DNA from: Nostoc sp. CHAB 5834
Lineage (GTDB): Bacteria > Cyanobacteriota > Cyanobacteriia > Cyanobacteriales > Nostocaceae
Reading direction: 5' to 3'
DNA length: 64,000 bases
NCBI GenBank assembly: GCA_020829485.1
Contig: JAIVFU010000009.1
Coordinates: 62,001 to 126,000 of the forward strand
Shown: piece after piece, positions 55,265 to 63,929 of the stretch
Position numbering within the stretch: the first letter of the stretch is position 1
Layout: every line of letters starts with the position of its first letter
The notes under the pieces: model-generated
What the model was told of the DNA's origin: nothing
Database searches by the model: none
Seen by the model: the letters and a program-made list of their open reading frames with translations, nothing else
Program-made: the position numbers and the translations under genes

Positions 55265-55870
55265 CTACCAAACCTGACTTAAATCCAAAACAAACCCAAG
55301 TAGCAACGGTTCACCATAAAGTGTCTTAGGGTTATCTAATACCTCAACCGCTATATTAGGACGATAAATAAAAACTCGGCGTTGCTTTTTATCAATTAAC
55401 CAACCAAGTTGCGTCCCATTATCAATATACTCTTGCATCTTGTCTTGCAAAATTCGTAAGTTATCGCTCTCAGAACGCAATTCAATCACAAACTCAGGAC
55501 AAATCGGCGCAAACTTTTTTCGCAGTTCTGGTGGTATCGCCTCCCAGCGATCGCGTTTTATCCACGCTGCATCTGGAGAACGCACCGCACCATTAGGCAA
55601 AGTAAACCCACCACTGGAACCAAACCGATCACCTGTACCGTTTTGCTTCGTCCAAATACCCAACTGAACAATAATGTCAAAGTTATGTTGATCTGTTTCG
55701 GAACCAGTAGGGGGCATAATTACTAATTCTCCAGCAGCATTACGTTCAATGCGAAAATCACGGTTTAGCTGACAAAACTCGTAAAACTGGTCTTCGGTTA
55801 GTGCGATCGCAGGTTGCAATTGCAAAACCACTGGTATAATTTCTGTGGCTACAGGTAAGTTGGTGGTCAT
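55265..55870 (-). CDS. Uma2 family endonuclease-like protein (DUF820)
   Basis: A 201-residue protein of the Uma2/DUF820 family, a PD-(D/E)XK nuclease-like group greatly expanded in cyanobacteria. Motifs: LTEDQFYEFCQLNRDFRIERNAAGELVIMPPTG, then RSPDAAWI (Asp), then PEFVIELRSESDNLRILQDKM (Glu-x-x with Lys/Arg) and MQEYIDNGTQLGWLIDKKQRRVFIYRP. Members move often and their biological target is unknown. It starts at the ATG at 55870. The distance to xisH is 46 bases on the same strand, so co-transcription is possible. Confidence 0.92.
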   Translation of the reverse strand: MTTNLPVATEIIPVVLQLQPAIALTEDQFYEFCQLNRDFRIERNAAGELVIMPPTGSETDQHNFDIIVQLGIWTKQNGTGDRFGSSGGFTLPNGAVRSPDAAWIKRDRWEAIPPELRKKFAPICPEFVIELRSESDNLRILQDKMQEYIDNGTQLGWLIDKKQRRVFIYRPNIAVEVLDNPKTLYGEPLLLGFVLDLSQVW

Positions 55871-56058
55871 AATTGCTTTGTGGCTACTTCACCTGCTTTA
55901 ACTATAATCTTTTCACAATCTACGCCAGAATGAGGGTTAACTCATGAAGAAACAGAATTCAGAAGTCAGGAGTCAGAATTCAGAATCAATTCTGAATTCT
56001 TCTTTAATTCATTGCATCTCAGTACAGTAAAATCAAAAGCAGTTTCAAGGTCATAAAC

Positions 56059-56805
56059 ATGACGACTGAAAAAAGGATTGCTGTGGTAACAGGCAGTAAC
56101 CGAGGGCTAGGATATGCTATTTCCCGTCAATTATCCCAAATTGGCAACCGCGTAATTCTGACGAGTCGTAATGAAACAGATGGTCTTGCTGCTAAAGGGC
56201 AGCTTACCAGTGAAGGGCTTGATGTTGACTATCACACGCTGGATGTCAGTAATGACGGAAGTGTGCAACAGTTTACCGAGTGGCTGCGTGAAACTTACGG
56301 CAAGGTAGATATTCTGGTCAATAATGCAGGCGTGAATCCTACAACTAAGCCGGAGGAGTCCAGCTTGCTGACTGTGCAACTGGAAACGATGCGATCGACC
56401 TTTGAAACCAATGTTCTAGCGGTACTCAGAATTTCTCAAGCATTAATTCCGTTGATGAAAATGCAAAACTACGGTCGCATTGTCAATATCTCAACGGAAA
56501 TGGCATCTCTAGTATCAGTTCCCACTGATTACTACCCTTTAGCGCCTTCTTATCGACTTTCAAAGGTGGGAGTAAATGGACTAACCGTGCTTCTCGCCAA
56601 GGAACTCCAAGGTACTAATATTCTCGTAAATGCCTATTCTCCGGGTTGGATGAAGACAGACATGGGGGGAGATAATGCCCCGTTCACGGCAGAAGAAGGA
56701 GCCGAAACTGCTGTCTATTTAGCAACACTTCCCGATGGAGGAGTGCAAGGACTGTTTTTTGCAGAGATGCGAAAGTTTGGTGGCCCCATTCAATTACAAT
56801 GGTAG
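56059..56805 (+). CDS. Short-chain dehydrogenase/reductase (carbonyl-reductase type)
   Basis: A 248-residue classical SDR using NADPH. It has VTGSNRGLGYAI (10-21), DILVNNAGV, IVNISTEMAS with catalytic Ser145/150, and SYRLSKVGVNGLT with Tyr165 and Lys169. SPGWMKTDMGG follows. The layout is that of human-type carbonyl reductase. It is the first gene of a three-gene run with a SMP-30-like protein (6 bases later) and an ABM protein, so it likely works on the same substrate. ATG at 56059. Confidence 0.9.
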   Translation: MTTEKRIAVVTGSNRGLGYAISRQLSQIGNRVILTSRNETDGLAAKGQLTSEGLDVDYHTLDVSNDGSVQQFTEWLRETYGKVDILVNNAGVNPTTKPEESSLLTVQLETMRSTFETNVLAVLRISQALIPLMKMQNYGRIVNISTEMASLVSVPTDYYPLAPSYRLSKVGVNGLTVLLAKELQGTNILVNAYSPGWMKTDMGGDNAPFTAEEGAETAVYLATLPDGGVQGLFFAEMRKFGGPIQLQW

Positions 56806-56811
56806 GTTAAT

Positions 56812-57750
56812 ATGGGAAATTCCGCAGATTTACCGTCTATTTACGCAGATAAGCCAATTGAATTAGCACCTGCTAAAATTATTACCTCGTTTCCTGTTAA
56901 TACTTTTTTGGAAAATCTAGCGATCGCACCAGATGACACAATCTTTGTAACCAATCATGAAGTTGGCGAGATTGTTAGCATTACCCCAGATGGCAATCAG
57001 CAAATTCATGCCACTGTTAAAGGCAAAGTAAGTGGTCTTGCTTTCACTACCAACGGCGGTCTGGTGGCAACAGGATGGAATGGTGATTCTATACCCGTGG
57101 TTTCTCTAGTTAAAAGTGATGGCACGGTGGAAACCTTGCTCACACTGCCAGATGCTATATTTCTCAATGGCATCACGCCACTTTCCGACACTCAGTATTT
57201 GACAGCAGATTCTTATCGTGGTGCAATCTGGCTGATTGATGTTGCTCAACCCAGTGGATCAATTTGGCTAGAACATCCAATGCTTGCTCGTAGCAATTCG
57301 GAGAGCGTGTTTCCGGCTGCAAATGGCTTGAAGCGTTTTGGTGATTTCCTCTACGTTTCAAATACGGAAAAAATGTTGCTGTTGCGAATTCCTATTGATA
57401 ACATTAATAAACCAGGTGAGCCGGAAATTTTTGTTGAACAGACCAATATTGATGACTTTGCCTTTGATGTGGAAGGCAACCTTTATGGAGCAACGCACAT
57501 TTACAACAGTGTGGTAAAAATTGCGCCCGATCGCACTACTACTATCATTGCTCAAGCCGAGTCAGGTGTAATTGGTAGCACAGCAGTGGCTTTTGGTCAA
57601 GGTGAGGGCGATGTCTACGACGGGCTACGCCTACGCACTGCAATTTATGTTGTAACTAATGGTGGAATGTTTTTACCTCCACCTACTGGTGTCGTTCCTG
57701 CTAATGTTGTTCGGCTTGAAGTTGGAAAAGCTGGATATCTCTTAATTTGA
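56812..57750 (+). CDS. SMP-30/gluconolactonase-like beta-propeller protein
   Basis: A 312-residue protein with a six-bladed-propeller pattern: [100 protein letters not shown] and [24 protein letters not shown]. This fits the SMP-30/strictosidine-synthase-like superfamily, where the enzymes are lactonases or hydrolases. The metal ligands are not certain by eye. It starts six bases after the SDR stop codon. Substrate unknown. Confidence 0.8.
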   Translation: MGNSADLPSIYADKPIELAPAKIITSFPVNTFLENLAIAPDDTIFVTNHEVGEIVSITPDGNQQIHATVKGKVSGLAFTTNGGLVATGWNGDSIPVVSLVKSDGTVETLLTLPDAIFLNGITPLSDTQYLTADSYRGAIWLIDVAQPSGSIWLEHPMLARSNSESVFPAANGLKRFGDFLYVSNTEKMLLLRIPIDNINKPGEPEIFVEQTNIDDFAFDVEGNLYGATHIYNSVVKIAPDRTTTIIAQAESGVIGSTAVAFGQGEGDVYDGLRLRTAIYVVTNGGMFLPPPTGVVPANVVRLEVGKAGYLLI

Positions 57751-57814
57751 GAATGACTCAACCATGCTACGGTTGCAAAAACTTACAACTATTAACTTGA
57801 TGGTGACATAACTA

Positions 57815-58381
57815 ATGGAGATGGAACAGGACGATCAATTTGTAACTGTGGTCATTACACAAGTTGTAAAGCCAGGATGCGAAAGCGCTTATGAGACTTG
57901 GTTGAAAGATATTACCAGAGTTGCCAGAACCTATATAGGTCATCTGGGAACAAACGTGATTCGTCCCCAACTTGGAGTGCGAAATGAATATGTGATCATC
58001 TTCAGGTTTGACGGTTATGAAAATTTAAAGGTGTGGATGACATCGCGCGATCGCGAATATTGGCTGAATCAAGGTAAGCATTTGGTAGAATCTGATCCTG
58101 ATGTTCAACAAATCAGTGGATTAGAAGCTTGGTTTTCTCTTCCCGGTCAACCACTGAAAACTCCACCGCGCTACAAAACAGCATTGCTAACTTGGGTAGC
58201 TGTATTTGTGTTGATTAATTTGTTGAGTACGTTTATAGTCCCCTTACTTTGCGGTTTACCATCCTTAATTATTTCGTTGATTGTTACGATTACTATGGTT
58301 TTCTTGTTGACCTATGTTGTCATGCCTAGAGTTAGCCGTTTGTTTAGCTTTTGGCTATATCCTAAATCACGAAAAGTTTAG
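57815..58381 (+). CDS. ABM-domain monooxygenase-like membrane protein
   Basis: A 188-residue protein. Residues 1-110 are an antibiotic-biosynthesis-monooxygenase (ABM) ferredoxin-like domain (VTVVITQVVKPGCESAYETWLKDI, YIGHLGTNVIRPQ, YVIIFRFDGYENLKVWMTSRDREYWL). Two transmembrane helices follow (ALLTWVAVFVLINLLSTFIVPLL and LIISLIVTITMVFLLTYVVM). Proteins of this form are found in many bacteria as probable small-molecule oxygenases or heme-free binding proteins. It starts 65 bases after the SMP-30-like gene. ATG at 57815. Confidence 0.87.
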   Translation: MEMEQDDQFVTVVITQVVKPGCESAYETWLKDITRVARTYIGHLGTNVIRPQLGVRNEYVIIFRFDGYENLKVWMTSRDREYWLNQGKHLVESDPDVQQISGLEAWFSLPGQPLKTPPRYKTALLTWVAVFVLINLLSTFIVPLLCGLPSLIISLIVTITMVFLLTYVVMPRVSRLFSFWLYPKSRKV

Positions 58382-58560
58382 CGATTGAAATTACTTTAAC
58401 TCAACTATCTTAATTAACGTGAGTTCGATAAACCTCTCCCTCCCAGCCTCCCTCTCCGAAACGGAAAGGGAGGAGCAACGAAAAATTCAGCTTTTTGCTC
58501 CCCTCTCCGACACGGAGAGGGGTTGGGGGAGAGGTCAAAAAACAATTAAATTATCCAATC

Positions 58561-58652
58561 TTGTGGGGTGGACATCTTGTCCGCCCAAGGCTTGGGGCGC
58601 TTGTGTCGCCCACCCCACAAGAAGTAGTTGAGTATTTTTTATTTGGAAGTCT
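58561..58652. repeat. GGGACTTCC-family element, right-end copy
   Basis: TTGTGGGGTGGACATCTTGT through GAAGTAGTTGAGTATTTTTT to GGAAGTCTT matches the right part of 4426-4548. The central stem has changed (GGACATCTTGTCC), but still pairs. Just before it (58432-58535) are CTCTCCGA/CGGAGAG hairpins. The whole spacer 58382-59350 carries no gene. Confidence 0.7.
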
Positions 58653-58840
58653 TTTACTTGAAAATAGCTGTAACTCTAATTTTACCAAAATGATGCCCAG
58701 CCTATTGACAATATTTAGATATTCATAAGAGTATTTAAGTGATTTAACGGTTATCAAAGTAATTTTTGTTTACAAATAAAAATCAGTGAACCTCACCCCG
58801 CCTATAGCTCAATACCGTTCGGTTAAGCCCAAAAACCTTG

Positions 58841-58868
58841 GTAGAGACGCGAAATTTTGCGTCTCTAC
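58841..58868. repeat. GAGACG/CGTCTC-family palindrome
   Basis: GTAGAGACGCGAAA and its complement with one mismatch (GCAAAA), in the long spacer upstream of the 21-bp array. Confidence 0.85.
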
Positions 58869-58917
58869 AAGTCTAAAATCAGTACCAAAAATCCTTAACT
58901 GAACTGTATTGGCTTCG

Positions 58918-59091
58918 GGAGCCACTAACGTTAAGCCGGGAGCCACTAACGTTAAACCCGGAGCCACTAACGTTAAACCCGGAGCCACTAACGTTAAACC
59001 CGGAGCCACTAACGTTAAACCCGGAGCCACTAACGTTAAACCCGGAGCCACTAACGTTAAACCCGGAGCCACTAACGTTAAGCCGGGAGCT
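58918..59091. repeat. Tandem array, 21-bp unit, eight copies
   Basis: Eight nearly identical units of GAGCCACTAACGTTAAACCC plus G. In one frame they read as repeated GATNVKP, on the other strand as repeated LTLVAPG. Neither frame has a start with a ribosome-binding site. The array has almost no variation, so it is young or kept uniform. Confidence 0.92.
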
Positions 59092-59110
59092 TTGAAACTG
59101 AATCCTTTAC

Positions 59111-59234
59111 TAGACCTCTTGCAAAAGTCCCCAATACCCCACCCCCAACCCCTCCCCAAAGCATCGGGGAGGGGAGACAAAGCGTAGCTTTGGCGGGGTG
59201 GGGTTCAAATTGTTTGATTTATGCAAGAGGTCTA
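59111..59234. mobile_element. MITE-like element with TAGACCTCTTGCA inverted ends
   Basis: TAGACCTCTTGCA at 59111-59123 and its exact complement at 59222-59234 bound a 98-bp centre that contains a CCTCCCC/GGGGAGG hairpin and a GCGTAGCTTTGGCGGGG stretch. Only one copy is in this window and no target duplication is obvious. Confidence 0.65.
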
Positions 59235-59350
59235 ATAGACATCTCCAGAAATTCTCCAAAATGCCAAAATTTTAGGGGCGGTTTCGTAACCACCCCTTTA
59301 TTCCCCTAATATTTAGAATTTACTTGCACACCCCTTAATGGGAAGTTAAT

Positions 59351-60964
59351 TTACTCAGAAATATTAATCAAACTTTCAACTTGAGAAGTAGCCAATGTTG
59401 GTGCAGAGAAAATCCGCGAGTACAGACTTGATGGTTGTTGATGAGCAACAACTGGGAAAACTTGACGAGCATGAGCAGCTAATTCTACTGCCTTCACATC
59501 ATAAGTCTGCGTTGCTAATTTAGGATAGAAACCAATACCAATGATTGGCAGCAGCAAACAAGCGGTAATAAATATTTCGCGGGGTTTGATATCAGATATT
59601 ACAGAATCCAAGTGTAACTCTTCACTTTGTTCGCCGTAGAACACTTGCCGCAGCATCGACAGTAAATAAATTGGTGTCAAAATCACGCCAACTGCTGACA
59701 GCAGCACGACTACAATTTTGAAGCTGGAACTGTAAACATCACTGGTGGCGATACCGAGAAATACCATCAACTCACCCACAAAACCACTCATTCCGGGTAA
59801 AGCGAGAGAAGCCATTGAACCAATGGTAAACAGAGCAAAGGTTTTGGGCATTACCTTTGCCATACCGCCCATTTTATCCATCATCAAGGTATGGGTGCGA
59901 TCGTAAGTCACGCCAGACAGGAAGAACAAGCTAGCAGCAATCAAGCCGTGAGAAACCATCTGTAACACTGCACCACTAATACCTAGTTCTGTGTAAGAGG
60001 CAATCCCAATCAACACAAATCCCATGTGGGCAATTGAAGAGTAAGCCAAGCGGCGTTTGAGATTGGTTTGAGCGAAGGCACAGCAAGCACCGTAGACAAT
60101 GTTAACCACACCCAAAATTGCTAACACTGGGGCAAAAGTTACATGGGCATTGGGCAACATTTCCACATTGAAGCGGATGAGAGCATAACCACCCATTTTT
60201 AACAACACACCAGCCAAAATCATTGAACCGGGTGCTGATGCTTCACCGTGGGCATCAGGTAGCCAAGTGTGTAAGGGGAAAATCGGTAACTTCACACCGA
60301 AGGCAATCAAGAAACCTGCGTAAACCAACAATTCCAAGGTTTTGGGGTATTCTTTCATTCCTAGAGTCGCCATGTCGAAGGTGACGTTATCTCCAGAGAA
60401 GACAAGTGCAAAACCGGCAATCAAGATAAATATTGATGCTGCGGCGGTGTAAAGAATGAATTTGGTAGCCGCATAACGGCGATTTTGTCCTCCCCAAATG
60501 GAAATCAGTAGGTAAACCGGGACTAACTCGATTTCCCACATCAGGAAGAACAGCAGCAAATCTTGAGCAACAAATACGCCAACCTGGGCGCTATACATTA
60601 CTAACATCAAACCATAAAATAATCGCGGCTTGGTGGTAACTTTCCAAGCCGCGAATATTGCGAGGGTATTTATTAAGCCTGTTAGAAGCAGCAAGGGCAT
60701 CGATAAACCATCAACCCCCACAGCCCAATGCAAACCTAACTGCGGTATCCAAGGATAGTTTTCTACAAATTGGAGTGTTGAACTCTGAAAGTCGTACTTG
60801 TACCAAAAGGCATAAATCATCAGTGCAAAGTCAGCGATCGCAACTCCCAGACCATACCACCGGACAGTTCTACCTTCTTTGTCTGGGATTAGAGGGATGG
60901 CTAAGGCAGCCACCAAGGGTAAGAGGATTATGGCTGTTAGCCAGGGAAATTCAATAGCATTCAT
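59351..60964 (-). CDS. ndhD: NAD(P)H-quinone oxidoreductase subunit 4 (NdhD1 type)
   Basis: A 537-residue membrane subunit of the NDH-1 complex in the thylakoid or plasma membrane. It is related to mitochondrial ND4 and pumps protons during respiration and cyclic electron flow. It shows about 14 hydrophobic helices, [42 protein letters not shown] (with the conserved Glu), [39 protein letters not shown] and [12 protein letters not shown]. The length and C-terminus match NdhD1. I start at the ATG at 60964; a GTG one codon earlier is in frame. ndhF is not in the window directly upstream. The spacer to the next gene (60965-61352) holds its promoter and a repeat. Confidence 0.93.
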   Translation of the reverse strand: MNAIEFPWLTAIILLPLVAALAIPLIPDKEGRTVRWYGLGVAIADFALMIYAFWYKYDFQSSTLQFVENYPWIPQLGLHWAVGVDGLSMPLLLLTGLINTLAIFAAWKVTTKPRLFYGLMLVMYSAQVGVFVAQDLLLFFLMWEIELVPVYLLISIWGGQNRRYAATKFILYTAAASIFILIAGFALVFSGDNVTFDMATLGMKEYPKTLELLVYAGFLIAFGVKLPIFPLHTWLPDAHGEASAPGSMILAGVLLKMGGYALIRFNVEMLPNAHVTFAPVLAILGVVNIVYGACCAFAQTNLKRRLAYSSIAHMGFVLIGIASYTELGISGAVLQMVSHGLIAASLFFLSGVTYDRTHTLMMDKMGGMAKVMPKTFALFTIGSMASLALPGMSGFVGELMVFLGIATSDVYSSSFKIVVVLLSAVGVILTPIYLLSMLRQVFYGEQSEELHLDSVISDIKPREIFITACLLLPIIGIGFYPKLATQTYDVKAVELAAHARQVFPVVAHQQPSSLYSRIFSAPTLATSQVESLINISE

Positions 60965-61254
60965 CACTTATGACAATCAATTTGCCTTCTCGCTTTTGTT
61001 TTCATTATATTAAGGAATCAATACTTTTGTAAACATTCCTTAATCCTAGAAGATTAAATTTTTGACATAGACAAGAATATATACTCACCAAATTCCAAAT
61101 TATCAGGATAAATAAGAATAAATACTTATCTAATTTTGTCGATTCCATTCTAAATGTAAACTTTTGCAACGTCAACTCAGTCCACCGTTACAATACCGTC
61201 ATATTTTCTAGCCCAATTGTCAGGGCTATAGTCTACGCTTCTAAGTTGAGTCAT

Positions 61255-61331
61255 AGACCTAACCCCCAGCCCCTTCCCTATAAGGGAAGGGGAGTAATAT
61301 TCAAAGCCTCTCTCCTCTTAGGAGAGAGGTC
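61255..61331. repeat. Two-hairpin intergenic repeat, copy 2
   Basis: The reverse complement of the repeat at 12920-12996, with the same two stems (CCCCTTCCCT/AGGGAAGGGG and CCTCTCTCC/GGAGAGAGG) and nearly the same sequence. It is 22 bases from the stop codon of the gene at 61353-61862. Confidence 0.85.
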
Positions 61332-61352
61332 AAAAGTACTTGGGGCTGAACA

Positions 61353-61862
61353 TTAAACAATCCGGTTGACAATTGTCCACACTTCCCCATCAGAGCGGAC
61401 ATAAGGGACGGAGATTGTCTTGAATCCAGTGATGAAGGGCTTGTAATAAATCTGCCAATACATTGGACTCAGTTGATTGGCACAATGTTTAAGGAGGCGG
61501 ACTTCTGTTGCCAGTTCACTTGCTAGTTGATTAATGCGTTGAGCATGAACCTGTGCTATTTCTTTGGCTTCTTCTAGCTGCTGCTGTTGGATAAGTTCTT
61601 TTGATGCAACTTGCGATCGCACTAGCTTACCTTGTTTTTGTTTTATCTGGCCTTCCAAGGCTGCGATCGCTGCATCTATGCCCTGGAGTTCAACTGATAA
61701 TTGGGCATTTTCTCTGGCTTGACGGCGGTAGGCTTCAACCATTGCCTGGGGTGAATCATTCTCGCCAGAGATGACATTATTAATAGTGAGTGCAGCGCGT
61801 TCTTCTAAGAGAATCTGAATTTGAGATTTAAGCGCCGCCATTTCAGCCTGAATTTGCTCCAT
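61353..61862 (-). CDS. Coiled-coil hypothetical protein downstream of thrB
   Basis: A 169-residue protein with no known family. Residues 1-35 and 50-125 are predicted coiled coils by eye (MEQIQAEMAALKSQIQILLEERAALT; ARENAQLSVELQGIDAAIAALEGQIKQKQGKL). The C-terminal part (CANQLSPMYWQIYYKPFITGFKTISVPYVRSDGEVWTIVNRIV) is more conserved in style and may be a small folded unit. It begins 44 bases after thrB on the same strand. No membrane segment. Function unknown. ATG at 61862. Confidence 0.7.
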   Translation of the reverse strand: MEQIQAEMAALKSQIQILLEERAALTINNVISGENDSPQAMVEAYRRQARENAQLSVELQGIDAAIAALEGQIKQKQGKLVRSQVASKELIQQQQLEEAKEIAQVHAQRINQLASELATEVRLLKHCANQLSPMYWQIYYKPFITGFKTISVPYVRSDGEVWTIVNRIV

Positions 61863-61905
61863 AAACCGAGTTTTTAAGTGCTGAGTAAAATAGTTATCGG
61901 ATTTT

Positions 61906-62817
61906 TTAAAAGCTTTTTGCGCCTTGGGTATCGAGAGAAAGCGATCGCACCTCGGCTGTAATTCCTTCTTCTTGCCAAGCAGCTAACATTGCCGCCTCCA
62001 CAGCCTTTGAGTGTAATTTATCCGCCAAAGCTAACAGTGTCGGCCCCGCACCACTAATTACCATACCATAAGCACCAGCGCTAACAGCTGCAATATTGAG
62101 AGCATCATAACCAGGAATCAAAGCTTTACGATAGGGCTGATGCAACTTATCTTGCAAAGCTGTTTTTAACCATTCTCCGTTACCAGTTTCCAAGCCCCGT
62201 AATAATAACCCCAAATGTGCTGTATTGAAAATTGCATCGCCGCGACTCACCTCAGTGGGGAGAACTCCCCGCGCTTCGGAAGTGGAAAGTTCAAAATTAG
62301 GAATAGCTACAACTGGTACAACATCTTTATGCCAGGGAACATCACAAATTTCCCAAGCTGCGCCACTGCTAGCAGCGAGACGACATCCTCCCAACAAAGC
62401 TGGAACTACATTATCAGGATGTCCTTCCATTGCGATCGCTAACTCCATCACCTGCGACTGAGACAGAGTTGCACCCTCAAGTTGATTAGCGGCAACCAAC
62501 CCACCAACAATTGCAGTAGCCGAACTACCCAAACCCCTCGCCAATGGAACACCTAACTTAATCTCTATTTTCACATTCGGCGGTGTCTGCTCTATATATT
62601 GATAGAACTTGACAAACGCTTGGTAAAGGAGATTGCTCTCATCAGTTTGGACTCGTTCAGCTTCTGTACCAGTGACATGAATAGTTAACCCACCTTCTTG
62701 GCAAGTGAACTTGAACTCGTTGTACAGCTTTAATGCTGCACCGATGCAATCAAAACCAGGCCCCAAATTTGCAGTTGTGGCGGGAACGGTAACAGTGATG
62801 GCAGAAACAACAGACAT
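61906..62817 (-). CDS. thrB: Homoserine kinase
   Basis: A 303-residue GHMP kinase that phosphorylates homoserine with ATP in the threonine branch of aspartate metabolism. It has VTVPATTANLGPGFDCIGAAL (N-terminal substrate region), VPLARGLGSSATAIVGGLVAAN (ATP-binding GHMP motif) and VISGAGPTLLALAD near the C-terminus. The length is normal. The ATG at 62817 is used; a TTG two codons earlier is in frame. It precedes the coiled-coil gene on the minus strand. Confidence 0.95.
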   Translation of the reverse strand: MSVVSAITVTVPATTANLGPGFDCIGAALKLYNEFKFTCQEGGLTIHVTGTEAERVQTDESNLLYQAFVKFYQYIEQTPPNVKIEIKLGVPLARGLGSSATAIVGGLVAANQLEGATLSQSQVMELAIAMEGHPDNVVPALLGGCRLAASSGAAWEICDVPWHKDVVPVVAIPNFELSTSEARGVLPTEVSRGDAIFNTAHLGLLLRGLETGNGEWLKTALQDKLHQPYRKALIPGYDALNIAAVSAGAYGMVISGAGPTLLALADKLHSKAVEAAMLAAWQEEGITAEVRSLSLDTQGAKSF

Positions 62818-63001
62818 TGGCAAAACTCACTAATCATCAACCAGCATCCCATGTAAAGGGTTGATTTGTTTACTAACTAATTATCTATTGTGGTAGTTTG
62901 CATACCCATCTGAGTGTTTACATTTTATTAATATATTTTTATACCTCATGATTTAAAAATAATGTTATTATCGGATTATATATTGACTATTTATATTAAC
63001 T

Positions 63002-63198
63002 AGGACTTACGCATTGACATAAAAGCAAAAATGACAGGTAGAGTTTTCAAGGCTTCTATCTAGGTTTTTCAATCATATTTTGGCGATGCCTGCGGCGGGC
63101 TGCGCCTACGCCAGCAATCAAAAGCAACCTTCAAAAGCCTGGAACAACGTATTTACGTTAATACACAAGATAGCTCTTTTGTACAGTGCGTAAGTCCT
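63002..63198. mobile_element. MITE-like element with AGGACTTACGCA ends and a 7-bp target duplication
   Basis: AGGACTTACGCA at 63002-63013 and TGCGTAAGTCCT at 63187-63198 are exact inverted repeats. ATTAACT flanks both sides (62995-63001 and 63199-63205). The 173-bp centre has no coding capacity and carries the GGCTGCGCCTACGCC repeat. It lies 17 bases before the gene at 63216 and fills most of the spacer 62818-63215. Confidence 0.85.
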
Positions 63199-63215
63199 AT
63201 TAACTAATTTAATAA

Positions 63216-63589
63216 ATGGAATATTTAAAGCGCTTTCTTGAGTATGCTCCTGAAGCGTATGATGCTATTCGTGATGCTGACGATGTAGCAGGGATTGCAC
63301 GTAACAGTGGATGGGCAGAGTTTCGCATTCGTCGGATCAAAAAACATTTATTTTATGATGAACACCAGTTGGATTACGATCTCGGATTTAACCGCTTTAG
63401 TCCTGATCCAGATATAGCAGATGCCTGGATTAGGTTACAACGAGGTAATTTTAACCCTGAAGATTTGAGACTACTGGAACATGAATACTTTGAGTCGAGG
63501 TTTGAAGGCATTTTCCATACTACCGTACAGCCCATGACGCAACTGAACGCTCTGGTCGTTTGTGGAGTCCCCCAGTAACATCAGCATAA
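63216..63589 (+). pseudogene. Polymorphic-toxin-like C-terminal domain protein with an apparent frameshift
   Basis: From the ATG at 63216 the frame reads AYDAIRDADDVAGIARNSGW, RIRRIKKHLFYDEHQLDYD, FSPDPDIADAWIRLQRGNF, LRLLEHEYFESRFEGIF, then ends in unrelated residues at a TAA (63578). The domain pattern is one I know from the C-termini of Rhs/CdiA-type toxins, where the text continues as xYRTAHDAT then RSG, W and PP. In this DNA that continuation is present in another frame: 63518-63589 reads YYRTAHDATERSGRLWSPPV then TSA-stop. A one-base change near the TTTT at 63511-63514 would restore a continuous 124-residue protein. No secretion or targeting domain is attached. The activity of this toxin fold is unknown to me. 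Confidence 0.55.
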
Positions 63590-63644
63590 ATCAAATGAGT
63601 TAAAACTAAAGTATCGAAACTTTTATAAACCACATTAATCTGTT

Positions 63645-63884
63645 ATGGCTTTTTACGTATTGATTCTAAAAGAAAAGGAGGATGAGACCGGCGTTACTTA
63701 CCGCTTTGGGCCACATGAAGATCGTCTCGGCTCTTTATGGATAGATAAATTTAGTGGAGAAGTTAAAGAACTCCAAGAAATCCCAGAGCAGAACTCGCAG
63801 GCATTTTTTCAACGAGCAGCAGTAAAGGTTTGGCAAAATTGGAAAAAAGGAGCTTTCCCAGAAAAAACATCTTGGGCATCCTGA
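63645..63884 (+). CDS. Small protein behind the toxin-like gene, possible immunity protein
   Basis: A 79-residue acidic protein (MAFYVLILKEKEDETGVTYRFGPHEDRLGSLWIDKF, FFQRAAVKVWQNWKKGAFPEKTSW). It starts 55 bases after the toxin-like frame on the same strand. Small proteins reading as VTYRFGPxEDxxGxLxIxK are often found behind such toxin domains and are likely immunity partners. The assignment rests on this context and on resemblance, with no known structure. The ATG is at 63645. Confidence 0.5.
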   Translation: MAFYVLILKEKEDETGVTYRFGPHEDRLGSLWIDKFSGEVKELQEIPEQNSQAFFQRAAVKVWQNWKKGAFPEKTSWAS

Positions 63885-63897
63885 GAATGATTTGGCA

Positions 63898-63929
63898 TTG
63901 ATAGCCTATCCATAGCGATCGGCTATCAA
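63898..63929. other. Hairpin near the window end
   Basis: TTGATAGCC and GGCTATCAA pair over nine bases around a 14-base loop. No T-run follows, so it is not called a terminator. The remaining bases to 64000 show no gene. Confidence 0.4.

Noticed and set aside
58809..59187. Open frames on both strands (repeated LTLVAPG and GATNVKP)
   Set aside because: Both come from the 21-bp array, and neither has a ribosome-binding site or a conserved flank.
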